Positions 36,542 to 48,522 of a stretch of DNA of 64,000 nt are shown piece after piece. Both the position numbers and the translations under genes were made by a program. The notes under the pieces were generated by a model that did no database searches, was not told where the DNA came from, and saw only the letters and a list, made by a program, of their open reading frames with translations. This DNA comes from Pontederia crassipes (taxonomy: Eukaryota > Streptophyta > Magnoliopsida > Commelinales > Pontederiaceae): NCBI GenBank assembly GCA_030549335.1, contig CM060187.1, positions 50,550,203-50,614,202 of the forward strand, given 5' to 3'. How positions within the stretch are numbered: position 1 is the first letter of the stretch; every line of letters starts with the position of its first letter.

Positions 36542-37090
36542 ATGGCGGCGTGTTCCTCCCTCCTGACAACACCGCCCTTCAAGACATCGGCGCCGCCAAT
36601 GTCGGCCAGGCCCATGGCATCTTCCTCCGTCTCCCCTGCGACCGGCCACGCAGCTTTGGGCGGTGCCGTCGGCGGCACTGCCGCCACGACGACCACCCGT
36701 CGAGAGCTCGCCATATCCGGCGTGCTTTCAGCGTCTGTAGCTTTGCTCCTCGCCCCGGCGGCGCTCGCGGCGTCGGACGAAGAGTACGTGAAGGACACGG
36801 CGGACATGATCAGCAAGCTGCGGAGTACCATTAGCATGGACAAGAAGGACCCGAACGTGGCGACGGCCGTGAGCGAGCTGAGGGACGCATCCAACTCGTG
36901 GGTGGCCAAGTACCGGCGAGAGAAGGCGCTGCTGGGTCGGCCCTCGTTCAGGGACATGTACTCAGCCCTCAACGCCGTGTCCGGGCACTACATCAGCTTC
37001 GGCCCAACGGCCCCCATCCCGGCCAAGCGTAAGACGCGCATATTGGAGGAGGTGGAGACCGCCGAGAAGGCTCTGCTCAGGGGCCGGTAG
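36542..37090 (+). CDS. PSB27: Photosystem II assembly/repair protein PSB27, chloroplastic
   Basis: A single exon of 182 codons. I start at ATG 36542 (MAACSSLLTTPPFKTSAPPM); an in-frame ATG at 36476 would add 22 residues unlike a transit peptide. The N-terminus is Ser/Ala/Thr-rich (chloroplast transit). It is followed by a twin-arginine thylakoid signal, TTTTRRELAISG, a hydrophobic stretch and ALAASDEE, the expected lumenal cleavage site. The mature four-helix domain has DPNVATAVSELRDASNSWVA, YRREKALLGRPSF and the highly conserved YSALNAVSGHYISFGPTAPI ending AEKALLRGR. PSB27 binds CP43 in the thylakoid lumen and helps assembly and repair of photosystem II and its manganese cluster. Length fits the family (about 175 residues). 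The signature is intact, so this is probably functional. Confidence 0.95.
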   Translation: MAACSSLLTTPPFKTSAPPMSARPMASSSVSPATGHAALGGAVGGTAATTTTRRELAISGVLSASVALLLAPAALAASDEEYVKDTADMISKLRSTISMDKKDPNVATAVSELRDASNSWVAKYRREKALLGRPSFRDMYSALNAVSGHYISFGPTAPIPAKRKTRILEEVETAEKALLRGR

Positions 37091-37943
37091 AGGCCGCCGC
37101 CGGGCGCGCAATACTCGCGGCAGGCCACTGCCATGGAAGATCGATTTTATTCGGAAGGCTGGTTTTGGCTTCTGAGAACGCCAACGTGCAGCAGCAAAAT
37201 CTACCGATTTTGTAACGGCAATGCATGCAGTTAATGTGTTTCATCTTCTTCTTTGTAAACATCAATCAAATAATAAAAATATTACGTTTGTATTATGGAA
37301 AATCAATGCTCAGCCAGGTGATACCCTGCTAATTACTAGTACTATTATTATTACTAACTACTACGTCTAATGAGAGTAATGTCAAATACCTGTGAGATGT
37401 GAAACTTCATCTTCATCATCAAGTTTAAGAATAGGATATTGATTATGTTTCTCAATCGCAATCACAAATTTAAGATTTAATAGATAGATAAAGAATAGGA
37501 TTATGATTATCTTTCTGAATCACAATAACAAATTTCATTAACTGATAAATGGATTTTGTTAAAACAATTTTACTTTTTAAGCAAAATAATATAGCCTACA
37601 TGCAAGCGTATACTTGAACAACTTAGGCATTCTTCAATTTTTTTAAAAAAAATTATATATATAAAAAGGTTAATTTGAGCATAAAAAACAAGTCTTTGTA
37701 GCAAAATATTCTTATTAGACTTAAAGATATGCTACCACCACTTATACTCTCTTGGTTAAGGCTGCTAAGATTCCTATCTCAAACGTACAAACAACTGTTT
37801 AGAATATAAAACATGTAAGTAAACATAAAAAAACCTTGATTAAATTCTAATTGGATATTCATTTTAATTTTATATGCATTATATTCTCACGAAAATAAAA
37901 GGGTTAGTTCTCATGTTAGGTGCCTTTGGTAAGTGGAAGTTAA
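37091..37943. other. PSB27 3' UTR and spacer
   Basis: TTTGTAAAC (37252) and AATAATAAAAAT (37269) are plausible polyadenylation signals. The rest is AT-rich without a gene. Confidence 0.4.
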
Positions 37944-40413
37944 TGTAACACCCCGATTTTTTTACAAAAAATTAAAATTTTATTTATTGTTGACATCGAA
38001 TTCGAATGTCCGAAATTCAGAACGGACGCCTCCATTATAGTGATGATGATGAAAACTCAATTCACGCTCCACCGGACAATTGGAACTCTTTCGAACATTC
38101 AAAAGCGCAACGGACAGAAACAAAGAGATCTCAATTTCGATCTCTCTCTCCTTCCATTACACCATCATTACATCGAAGGATTCATAAATCCTCCACTCAC
38201 GATGTGAAGCAAGTTATGGCCCCACCATTATGTCCTTAAAAGCCATATTCTCTGTCTTTTATTCTTCTTCATCTTTTCATCTTCCCTCGATCTTTGTGTT
38301 TTTCTTTGCTCCACGATTTGATTCCGATCAGAGGACGCGACGGCAAACCCTGCAGGTGTCGAGGGTGCGCGAGGGCAAGGAGGATGAGGGAGGAATGAAT
38401 GAAGCTTAATCCTTTGAAGAACATCCGAACGAATCGTCAGAAAAGTGTGTTTTCGCGATCTAGTTTATGGAATAATTTCTTGAGGATCTTTGCATATTAT
38501 TAAGGACTCTAATAAGGTTGTGTTCATGTTAGTATGGATAGAAATCGTGCCTTATGATTATTATGAAGTTGTAGATATATTTTTCCTCAATTTTTGAACA
38601 TGGCCGAATGTAATGCATGTTAAATATGATTTCTCCATATGAGGAATGCTTGGATTTGTTGGCATACGACTTGGATAACTATAAGATTCTCTTGTCTTGA
38701 AACTAATATGTAGATTTGAAGACATTTTATAATTGATGATTAGAAATTGATAAGTTGAAAGTAAATTATAGGAATGATTTGATTAGGATGAGATTTATGC
38801 TTATATATGTTGAATCATGTTGGATGTTAGGCACAATGTTAGATTTTTGTTTGTATTAAAAACTAATTGAAAATATAAGAATTTTGCAATGACATGCGGC
38901 TCTGCCAATTTGAAAAGGATGACCGAAACCTTTTTTGGGCGTCCGACTCATTTCACCAAGAGTATAGCGACTAGTATATCGGCATCCGCAACTGAATCGG
39001 ACGATTGATATGGACTAGAATGGAAGCCTGGAACTCCTTTGAGATCATATCGGAAAAGTGTCTCGACTAAAAAATGATGATGATAATCAATCAGTCGATC
39101 AAAATTATTTCGTATGACCAATCTCGATTACTAAACTGGAAAAACTTTTGATGTGGAGAAATTATTTTCGACTATCCAAGGAAGACATAATGGTTCTCAA
39201 CGAACGACCGATCAAGTTTCGATCGATCGAAACTCTCGACTGAAAGTTTGAGAAGTTTCTTATGTTATAATGGACGATCGAACCTCTTTCAATTGACTGC
39301 TTCATAGCCTTGAAATGATCGAAGGATGCTCAAAATGGACGACCACACCATTTTCAATCGACGATAAACATGGATAAAAATGGGTGTCCGAACATCTTAC
39401 GAACAACAGTTGAATGCACACCAAACAGATGATCGCTCAACTTTTCGGGCGTCTGATATGTAGCAGAAAGAATACGACTTTAATTTAAACCACACGATTT
39501 AACAAGTTTCTATCCACATGATTGATATCATTTAATATGAACCTCAAGATGATATGGAGCCACATTTACTTCCTACAACCATGATTGATATACAAGCGAT
39601 CAAAAGAGAGGCTCATAATAAGATAAAAGACCATGATTATCATTGCCTATCTAGATGAGAGTTCCCCCATGGACATTCTCCACCTACGGATGTTTTCGCC
39701 TTGTGCGAGGTCATCTTGTCCGAAGGGGCACTTGTCGTAGCACTGATCTTCACTCGTCCACCATGATCTAGGTAGATACGCATTGTGTATTTGCAATGGT
39801 ATTTACTAAAATTGAAGAGATTTTTCAACTCGTAGATAAGATGAAAAATTATGAATGGCTAAAAATGAATGGACGAATTTTGTCCTTATGAACAATGAAC
39901 ATGGAAATAAAATGAGTTGAAAATGCATGAATGATGATCTCTTTATTAATTCTTCATGATGATTTATATGCTTGCTTTATGCATTTTTTAATTAGTTACC
40001 TTATGATCTATATGATCTTACATTTATTTTAATGCTAATTGTTGAGCTTGCTTCCATGTGTGAACCCCACAGATACTTAAAATGATTGCGAGTTGGTTGA
40101 CGTATGTGTGGTGACTGTAGCTCGAGTGACATGTGCACATGGTTATCCTAGAATCTTCATAATATCAAGTTGTATTTGGATTATGTGCGAGACTTATTGA
40201 ATTAGACTATGGCATGAATTTTCACATGCTTTGTGTTGAGACACTTTGATGTACTTTTTATTTAATTAGCTTTCGCATTTCTTATATCAATTGTTGTAAT
40301 AATTTAGTTTTCTTCTTCACCATGTGAGTGAAAGAGTCAAAAGAAAGATTGAAGAAAGTAGCGCACGAAAGAAGGCTTCGCCACATGGTGGTCTCAAATT
40401 TTGGAGCGTTATA
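37944..40413 (+). mobile_element. Solo LTR-like element, 2,470 bp
   Basis: It begins TGTAACACCCCGATTTT and ends AAATTTTGGAGCGTTATA. The ends are imperfect inverted complements (TGTAACACCCC versus TATAACGCTCC), as in LTRs starting TG and ending CA, here decayed to TA. A perfect 5-bp target duplication GTTAA lies at 37939-37943 and 40414-40418. No protein domains and no second LTR copy are visible, so a solo LTR left by recombination is the simplest reading. Orientation is nominal. The length would suit a long-LTR Ty3/Gypsy or SIRE-type family. Confidence 0.75.
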
Positions 40414-40418
40414 GTTAA

Positions 40419-40956
40419 GTTGAAGATTTGCTAAATTCTTATTCTGGTCTAATTTTTAAGGTGTTTGGATGAGATGGAAAGAAAAAAAGAATGAGATTCA
40501 ATAGACGTTTGGATAAACTTAGAATATGTAATTGAAAGTAACCACAAAGTTTTAAAATTATTATTTTTATAATATACCAACAAAACAAGTATTTAGTACA
40601 TATAAAGAATATTCACAAAAAATATTAGTAGTTAATGTATTTAGATAAAATAAGATGTATTCTCATGCCGCACAATTCCTACAAAAAGCAAGAGCCATTT
40701 CCTCAAAATCTCAAGTTACTCAGGGTTCATCCTAGCATTCATTTGTCACGCACAAATTATCTTGGGAGTTCCCTCGTGGTACTTTTCATATATTTTTTAA
40801 AATAATCTGATGTCATATTTTAATTCTATTCCATAACTTGTTTCTTTAATATATTTCATAATTATTATTTTAATATTTTTATTTAGAAATATAAAATTGC
40901 GCTTTCTAATATATATTATATTTGAGGAAGTTGTTAATAATTAACTCATATCTAAT

Positions 40957-41001
<45 letters not shown>

Positions 41002-41002
41002 G
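40419..41002. other. AT-rich spacer
   Basis: No gene seen. An (AT)n run at about 40962-40990 borders the MULE-like element. Confidence 0.4.
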
Positions 41003-41671
41003 GGTAAAATGATTATGCTCAGCACTGTGTGAAACATATTTGCAATCGTTGAGATCATATCTAATGGTTAAGATTATCACGCGCGAGATTTTGATATATC
41101 TCACGAGATATTGGATGGCATCTCTCCCCTCTCTCTCTCTCTCTGATCACCCCCTTTATGTATCCCACCCTCTCTCTCTCCCTAGGACACTGGCGATCTT
41201 CGGCTGCGACAGCGAGGTGACGACAGTAGTGAGGCAACATCGGGCGACGACGATAGAACGATGAGGCGACATCAGTGGTGAGGCGATGGCGACAGCAGTG
41301 GTGAGGAGACATCGAGCGATGTCAGGCGACGACGTTGGATCTGTGGTGATCCAAATATACGACAAGGCGATCGATGCGATTTTGGATCGATCGAGATCGG
41401 CGATGGTGGTCACTGCAACTCGATCGCGCGCGAGAGAGAGAGAGAGGCGATGAAGGAGGGCGGCCGACGATGGAGAGGGTTGGCAGTCGGCATGCATCGA
41501 GAGAGAGAGGAGAGGAGGAGGAGGGAGGGATATATCTCGCGAGATGATCCTCAGCCGCCAGATCAAATTTGGACGACATCCGATCTAACCTGATTTGAAC
41601 CGTTAATTTAACTTGAACGATTCAAATGTCGCTTCATACGGTGCTGAGCAAAAGGTGCTGAAGCCATTTTT
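41003..41671. mobile_element. MULE-like element with GC-rich interior
   Basis: Imperfect terminal inverted repeats: TGCTCAGCACTGTGTGAAAC (from 41016) pairs with GCTTCATACGGTGCTGAGCA (41631-41650), 17 of 20 matching, and both lie near AAAATG/CATTTT outer ends. The likely 9-bp duplication is imperfect (TATATATAG versus TATATTATG). The interior is unlike its flanks: CT-rich, then GAGGCGACATC-type GC-rich sequence. Captured host DNA, as in Pack-MULEs, is possible but no parent gene is recognised. Confidence 0.5.
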
Positions 41672-42499
41672 ATATTATGCACGTATTGCCCGTCAGTCCA
41701 AAACAAAGGCCTGAGGCCCTGAATGTGACATCCATCGATTGGATCATTCCACTGGTTTGGGCCATATGGTTTTGGGTTGGGATCATAAGATCACTAAAGG
41801 GTTGGACTGCGATGGGCCTGACAATTATTATTATTTGCTTTCTAATTTCACCTACCGAATAATTCCGAGTTGTTCATTATTAATTATCTGCATTTCAATT
41901 GTCTGATAATTTCATCTCATACTCGAATGATTTCTTCTGTTCTTCACGATCTTTTCCTTTGCAGTTCGTTTGACCGAAACTTTTTCTTTTTATGAATCCG
42001 TGAATTTATGATCACAGATAATATTTTGATTCGACGACTTCATGTGAGAAAACAAAGTGATACACGTTGACAATAGTCAACCAAAGGAATTGCGAGCCAT
42101 GAGAATATTTTCTTTGAAGATATTTTGGAGTTAGGGAAAAGTTTGAATTACATGCATGTACGAAAGTTATCCTTATTTCCCTTTTTTTTTCTTACTCATA
42201 ATTTTCTTGTAACGTTTGTTTGTGATATTTTTGTCTAGTATTATGAAGTTATTCCGATAAAGGAAAAAAAGAGTTTCAGGAGGATTTAAGGATAGCTGAC
42301 GGTCATGGAGCGTCATGGTGACGAACGTGGCTACGAACAAATGGTCATTTAATTAATGCCTTCTTTTCGTCGAATGTTAATTCGATTATTTTTCTTCTCG
42401 CAACCAAAAGCTGTTCCTTGGTGTGACATGGGCATGCATGCATGGGTAGACTCGGTGTTCGGTGTGGACGTTGAAAGCTTTGACTGGCAGAAGTTAATT

Positions 42500-42503
<4 letters not shown>

Positions 42504-42567
<64 letters not shown>
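42504..42567. repeat. (GA)n microsatellite
   Basis: About 32 GA units on the plus strand. Confidence 0.96.
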
Positions 42568-42570
<3 letters not shown>

Positions 42571-44662
42571 CTATCTTTGTGGTAGGTAGGTATATATTGT
42601 GACCAGTGGCACCAGAAATTTAAAAACAAATGGTAGATGTTTTGGGAAGCAAATTGATCTTGCATGTTCTTCGTCTCGTTGGGGAAACGTATCATCTGAT
42701 TCAATTCCCATTGCATATTGCCATGCCATGAATTCATCGGTTCATATCGTATGTCATATGTATTAGTTATTACCTAAATTAGTTTCCAATATAATTAAAT
42801 TGCACACGTTTCTCTTACCGGGAAAAATGTACATATGTTCGCGACGTAATTTTTATCATGTATGCATGCTAAATTTGCTGTGAGAATATAACAATGACTT
42901 CACTAATTAATTAACTATGTATAGTGTATGATTTATTTACGTGCATTATACCTTTGGCGACGTCATTTGCAAGTACACTTGATACAACTCTTAATGAAGA
43001 TTGAATTAAGAGCTAGAGAATCTGATTAATCTTTGGTATATTATTGGAAGAACTTTTAAAATGTATAATGGGAGTGCTGCCTCAATCCACCATCGTCCAA
43101 TGTTCCCACTCTTTCCACATCTCAGGCGGCATCGTCGTCAATAATTACTGCCTTATAATATCATGTATGCATATTCTATTTAGTTAAAGTACGTGCGTAT
43201 CAATGTCACACAACTAGCATGGGAACTTATCCATATATATATTATATATATATACGTATATGTATATATACACATACAAACAACTGATATGAAAGAGTTC
43301 AACTGGTCAACGTCTAATTTTATATATCATTAATTGAAAAGTAGGTCTGATTAAATCAGAACCCCTGGCCTAATTAGCGTGCGTGACACAAATACGTATT
43401 TTTATATATTCCGTGTCAAAAAAAATGCCTTAATTGTTCGGCCAATTATGATATGATATAATATATATGTTACCATCAAGCTAAATTAACAATTTGTGCA
43501 GGTAAAGAGGACAAAAAGAGTTGATGGTCCGATTGCTATCCTAATTTACAGAAGAATTAATCAAATTACGTGCTAATTGATCAATGAAGTAATAAATTAA
43601 ATTTATAGAGGGCGCTGGTGAGCGATTGATTAGTTTTGGCTTTTCCTTTTCTTCAGAAAGGGAAATCTTGACGATTCACTTCACGGAAAGAGATCCAAAT
43701 GAGATAATATCAATCAGGAAACAAAAACTGCTGCAAGAATGAAAACAAAACCTGCAATCAAATCTAAAGCTGATACCTAATTTGTGTTGGAATCGATCCC
43801 TGACCAAGACTTTAGTAAAAATTGGTACGATGACTCGCGCGATACGCGGAGGTCTGAGAATACAAAATGAAATAAATATTTTAATTATAAAATAAATATA
43901 TTTATTTTAATATATTTAATTATTATTAAAAATGTAATATTAAACATTTAAAATATAAATGTTATATAATATCTAATAATCTCTCCTTAGAAACTTATAT
44001 AAGTAAACATATCATAATAAATTAAATTTATTGAAATTACTTTTTAAAAAACTTATTAAATTTTGTTTCATTTTCTAATTATCATTTAATCTCTCTTGGC
44101 CCCTTATCATTATATTTTTTAAACATTTTTACTTATTTTTTATTTTATTAATGCTAATTTATATATGACGATATAGGAACATGATATGTGAGTTCTCCTG
44201 TTAGATATAATCTTTTCAAATAATATAGATATAAATACTAAGTTATATCTACTTTATTTTTTAAATAATACCATTTACTTTAATTTTTTAACAATGTTTT
44301 TTGTTTTTTTTTCTATGTGACAATGTAAAAATGTCACATTTAACATCTTTTACTTTTCATAATATATATATATAGACTTTTATATAAATAATTAGATAGT
44401 CTATATTATTTGATTAGAATATGTGATTTCATCAAAATTGACATGCTATATATATAACATAGATAAATTAAAGTAATATATCATATATTTAAAAAAATTA
44501 AAAATATTTAAACATTTTAATCTTAATACGTGGGTTAATGAAGTTGTGTCATATTCAACTTCTACCTTGTGGAGTGAGAAAGATATTTTCCTAAATCCTT
44601 TTATAATTTTTAGTTAATTATATTATGTTATTTTTATTAGTAACTATTTTTTCATAGAAAAA

Positions 44663-44663
<1 letters not shown>

Positions 44664-44695
<32 letters not shown>
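44664..44695. repeat. (AT)n microsatellite
   Basis: About 16 AT units. Confidence 0.93.
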
Positions 44696-44697
<2 letters not shown>

Positions 44698-44989
44698 CAA
44701 GTTTAAAAAATACTAACATATAGTTATGGTGTTTCTTTCTATTGTTCTTTCGGTCTCGTCTTCTCTTTGTTAAGTTAAGGTAGATAATGACAGTTTTTTT
44801 ATTTATAGTAGTTGAATGATTTATTATTAATTTATTAGAATATCTGAATCATTAGGAAATTATTAGTAATAATAACAATTTAACAAAACTATTAATGCTA
44901 TAATAGTAATATATATATATAGACAACTAAGATCTGTTAGTAAAAATAATATATGATTACATATAATAATAAATTATTAACAATAATAA

Positions 44990-45400
44990 CAAAATGATGG
45001 TTGATTTGTTTGTTATTAGCCGATTAGGTATCCTACATTGGTTTATGACGAATAATAAATTTAAAAACTATTAATAATACTAACATAATGATTAAGTTTG
45101 ACTGATTATTTTATTATTAATACGTGTCCTATATTGGTTTATAACAAACTATCCAATAATAACAACACGATTACAAATCTTAATTGTTGGATATTCTAAA
45201 TGATTTATATATGTAAATAATATATGATTACAAATATTATTAACAAAAAATATATGATTTATATCACATATTAATGATACTAACAGAATGATTATGCTTA
45301 GCTGATTATTTTATTATTAACAGATTATGTATCCTATATCAGTTTATAACAATAAATACTATTAAAAATAATATATACAATTAAAATTCATTAGTATAAT
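44990..45400. repeat. Degenerate AT-rich tandem repeat, about 100 bp
   Basis: The marker TCCTA(C/T)AT(T/C).GTTTAT recurs at about 45031, 45127 and 45332, preceded each time by GATTATTTTATTATTAA-like sequence. Spacing is 96 and 205 bp (about two units), so four diverged units are likely. Confidence 0.5.
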
Positions 45401-46838
45401 AATATATGAGTATAAAATATTATTAACACAAAAATATATGATTTATTTCTTATATTATTGGCTATAGTAACAATTTTTCATTCGGTAATAATCTCTAGGT
45501 GACACTACGATGTGGTAAAACCTGCTAATACTTTTGTCCTCCAACTTTATCCCCTTAGTAAAATAAATAGTCTTCGCCAAACCATTTTGGAATAATGTTT
45601 ATGCTTCACATAAAAAAATGTTGCTTCATCAGATAATATAATTTTCTCAAATAGGGCATATTCGCCTAGTTCAAAGTGATGAAAACATGAAAAAAAATTT
45701 GTAACAATGATATATACTTACTGTTACTAGTGGTAGATGGCAATCATGATTTTAAAAAACGCATAAGTTGCTAAAAGAATCAATTTCAATTAATTCAAGC
45801 CAATACACAATTTCATTATCGACTTCTCGAATTCGATGATCCCAAAATTATTAAATTGATAAAAAAATTACTCTATTGGCAATACAATAAATAAATTAAT
45901 TTGACCTGGACACGGCTATTTTTATCTTAAAAAGGAATCAAGCAAATTGCCCTTACTCCATTTATTTATTTTCTTACTGAATTACTTGTTTATTATTGTG
46001 TCTCCAATGACTTAATTAATGAAGGCTTGCAATTAGATCATTAATTTCAAAATATTCACGATTGCATCGATCAGCATGTGGTAATAATGATGCCATAATA
46101 TAAGCAAATTGATTCCCAACTGTCTCGGAGTCGGAGCCTTCAATTTTATTTCTTTTATTATTTCTTATTAAATTAAATTGATTGCAGTCGACTGTGGATA
46201 TATACCGAACCCCATTAATGAATAGTTATTTATTACGTGCGCCAGTAGATAAACGTCGTGTTACATTTAATTATTGTATTGATGTAATCCAATCGTTAGG
46301 CGGAATCCAATTACCCAAACTTAGCATGCAGACTGGAAAAAAAATCACTTGCTATATCTTCTAAAAATATTTACATACGACAGGAAAGCGATAACAAGGT
46401 TGGAATTGGTGTAGTGACATAAAGTTTTGATTTTTGTATATCTAACGTCTCTTTATTTTTCTTTTAATTCAAATTTGTGTATTAAAAAAAATAAATTGAA
46501 GAAGATCATTAATCGTAATATCTTAGTAGAAACTAATTTGATTCAATTGTACCAACAAAATAACTAATATGATTTTTTAAGCATCCCGTCTTCCTACTCA
46601 GTTGGTCACTAAATTAGTTAGAATATCGAGTTCGAGAAAAAAAGTAATTTAATAATTAGGTATTCGACTTTTACAATTGCCCACATATATACAATTGCAG
46701 ATTATTAATTTCTCACTCGCTTTCATTTAATATGGCTGACTCGGTACTACATCGTTCTCTTCGGATCTCTCACTCCTCGACACTTCGACTTGATTTGTCA
46801 ACATGACGAACGCCAATAACTACAAACATAGATCACAA

Positions 46839-46869
<31 letters not shown>

Positions 46870-46873
46870 TATA
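46839..46873. repeat. (AT)n microsatellite
   Basis: About 17 TA units with one interruption, 250 bp upstream of the acyltransferase gene. Confidence 0.93.
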
Positions 46874-47036
46874 GTGTATTTTTTTATTTTTGTGTACATA
46901 TCTTTTCATGCGTTGCACAATTGCACCAAGTCCACTGGCCGCTATTATAATAGCAAGAAGATACATCACCACCTACATCCACCAAATAATTGAGCTGCCT
47001 GCATGCGCGCTAAATCTTTGTTTGAGCAGTGAGCAC

Positions 47037-47046
47037 TATATATATA
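47037..47046 (+). promoter_or_regulatory. TATA box of the BAHD gene
   Basis: TATATATATAC lies about 80 bp before the ATG at 47125. Confidence 0.5.
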
Positions 47047-47124
47047 CATATACGTTCGATGTGAAGAAGCGTCCACCTGCAGCAAGCAGCTCGAGATCAA
47101 CGACATATAGATAATACATAGATC

Positions 47125-48522
47125 ATGACTATCTTCTGCGTCACCAAGTCGGCGCCGGAGCTCGTGCGGCCGAGCGAACCCACGCCGAGCGGCACCCTCG
47201 CGCTCTCCTTCATGGATCGCGTCCCGGGGCTGCGCGTGTTCATCGCGTGCATGTTCGTGTACAGGCACGGCGGCGAGCTCGCCGCGGGGGTCATCAGGGA
47301 GGCCCTGTCCAGGGCCCTCGTCCACTACTACCCCATCGCCGGCAGGATCGTCGAGTCCGAGGAGGACGGCGAGCCGGAGGTCGCCTGCACCGGCGACGGC
47401 GCGTGGTTCGTCGAGGCGTCGGCGGACTGCCGCCTCGAGGACGTCAACTTCCTGCAGCTCCCGCTGATGATCCCCAAGGAGGAGCTCCTCCCTTTTCCTC
47501 CGCCGAAAGTGAACGAGAAGGATTTGATCTTTCTGTTGCAGGTTACATCTTTTTTCCGATCGATTTGGAAGATTATGTGATCTAGTTGCATGCATGCATG
47601 CATACGTGCATACGTGCATGATACGTGGCATATATCGTTGACTCCTTTTCGATTTCAGGTGACAAAGTTCACTTGCGGCGGATTCGCGGTCGGCCTGCGA
47701 TCTTGCCACACGGTGTTCGACGGAGTGGGACAAGCGCAGCTCCTGAAAGCAGTGGGAGAACTCGCCAGGGGCCTCGACCGTCCCCTCGTCCAGCCGATTT
47801 GGTGCCGGGAGGCCATCCCGAGCCCTCCGAAACCGCTCATAATACCGCCGCCGCCGGCTGCCTTGACGGCAGTGAACTATAATTTCAAGAGCTCCATATT
47901 GGATATCCCTCTGGAATATATCAACCGGATCAAGAATCGGTTCATGGAAGAGACGGGGCAGAGGTGCTCGACCTTCGATATTATGGCCGCGAAGACGTGG
48001 CAGTGCCGGACGCGGGTCATGGCCACGGAGCTCCGCGAGGAGCACGTCCACCTCGCCTTCGCCGTCAACATGCGCCACCTCATGGAGCGGTACTTCGCCA
48101 AGGTTGGGAGCGCCGGCGGGGGGTACTACGGGAATTGCGTCCACAACATGTCCCTGTCCGCGCCGAGCCAAAAGATCGTGTGCGCGCAGCTGGTCGAGGT
48201 GATCCGCCTGGTGAGGGACGCCAAGCGTAGGGCCGCCGGCGAGTTCGTCCAGTGGGTGGAAGGGCGAATTCGGGAGCAGAAGACGCTGCCGCTGGGGCGC
48301 GGCACGATGTGCGTGCTGGACTGGAGCCGAGTGGGGTTCCTGGAGGTGGACTACGGCTGGGGGGAGCCGATGCACGGCGCCCCCTTGAACGACCACCGCT
48401 TCATGGCCTGGTGCATCTTCTTGAGGCCTCTGCCGCCGGCGCAGGGCGGCAGAGTGGTCGTGAACTGCGTGGAGCAGGAGCGCTCGGCCGCCTTCCGACA
48501 TCAGATGATGAGCCCGGACTGA
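47125..48522 (+). CDS. BAHD acyltransferase
   Basis: Exons 47125-47541 and 47659-48522 (TGA), phase 0 (LLQ|VTKF), 426 residues, near the usual 430-460. Signature motifs: the catalytic HTVFD (HxxxD) at 156-160 in GLRSCHTVFDGVGQ, and the structural DYGWG at 370-374 in place of DFGWG. YYGNC at 295-299 and FDIMAAKTWQCRTR (from residue 245) are typical of BAHD clade V. The N-terminus has LSFMDRVPG and YYPIAGRI, also typical. BAHD enzymes are cytosolic and transfer acyl groups from acyl-CoA to alcohols or amines. Substrate cannot be read from sequence; benzyl-alcohol benzoyltransferase-like or other clade V enzymes are the closest groups. The coding sequence is very GC-rich, unlike its AT-rich surroundings. 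The 117-bp intron carries short TGCATGCA/ACGTGCAT repeats. No frame break, so probably functional. Confidence 0.95.

Larger units (their letters stand above)
41672..47030. other. Intergenic; no gene recognised
   Basis: Strongly AT-rich from about 43850 to 45500. Contains the (GA)n run at 42504-42567, (AT)n runs at 44664-44695 and 46839-46873, and a degenerate tandem repeat at 44990-45400. Confidence 0.35.

Noticed and set aside
36364-36972. A 202-codon minus-strand ORF
   Set aside because: Antisense to PSB27, whose plus-strand product is a clear family match.
46966-48501. A 511-codon ORF on the minus strand
   Set aside because: It is antisense to both exons and the intron of the BAHD gene. 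GC-rich codons on the sense strand suppress stops on the opposite strand, and its protein shows no recognisable domain.
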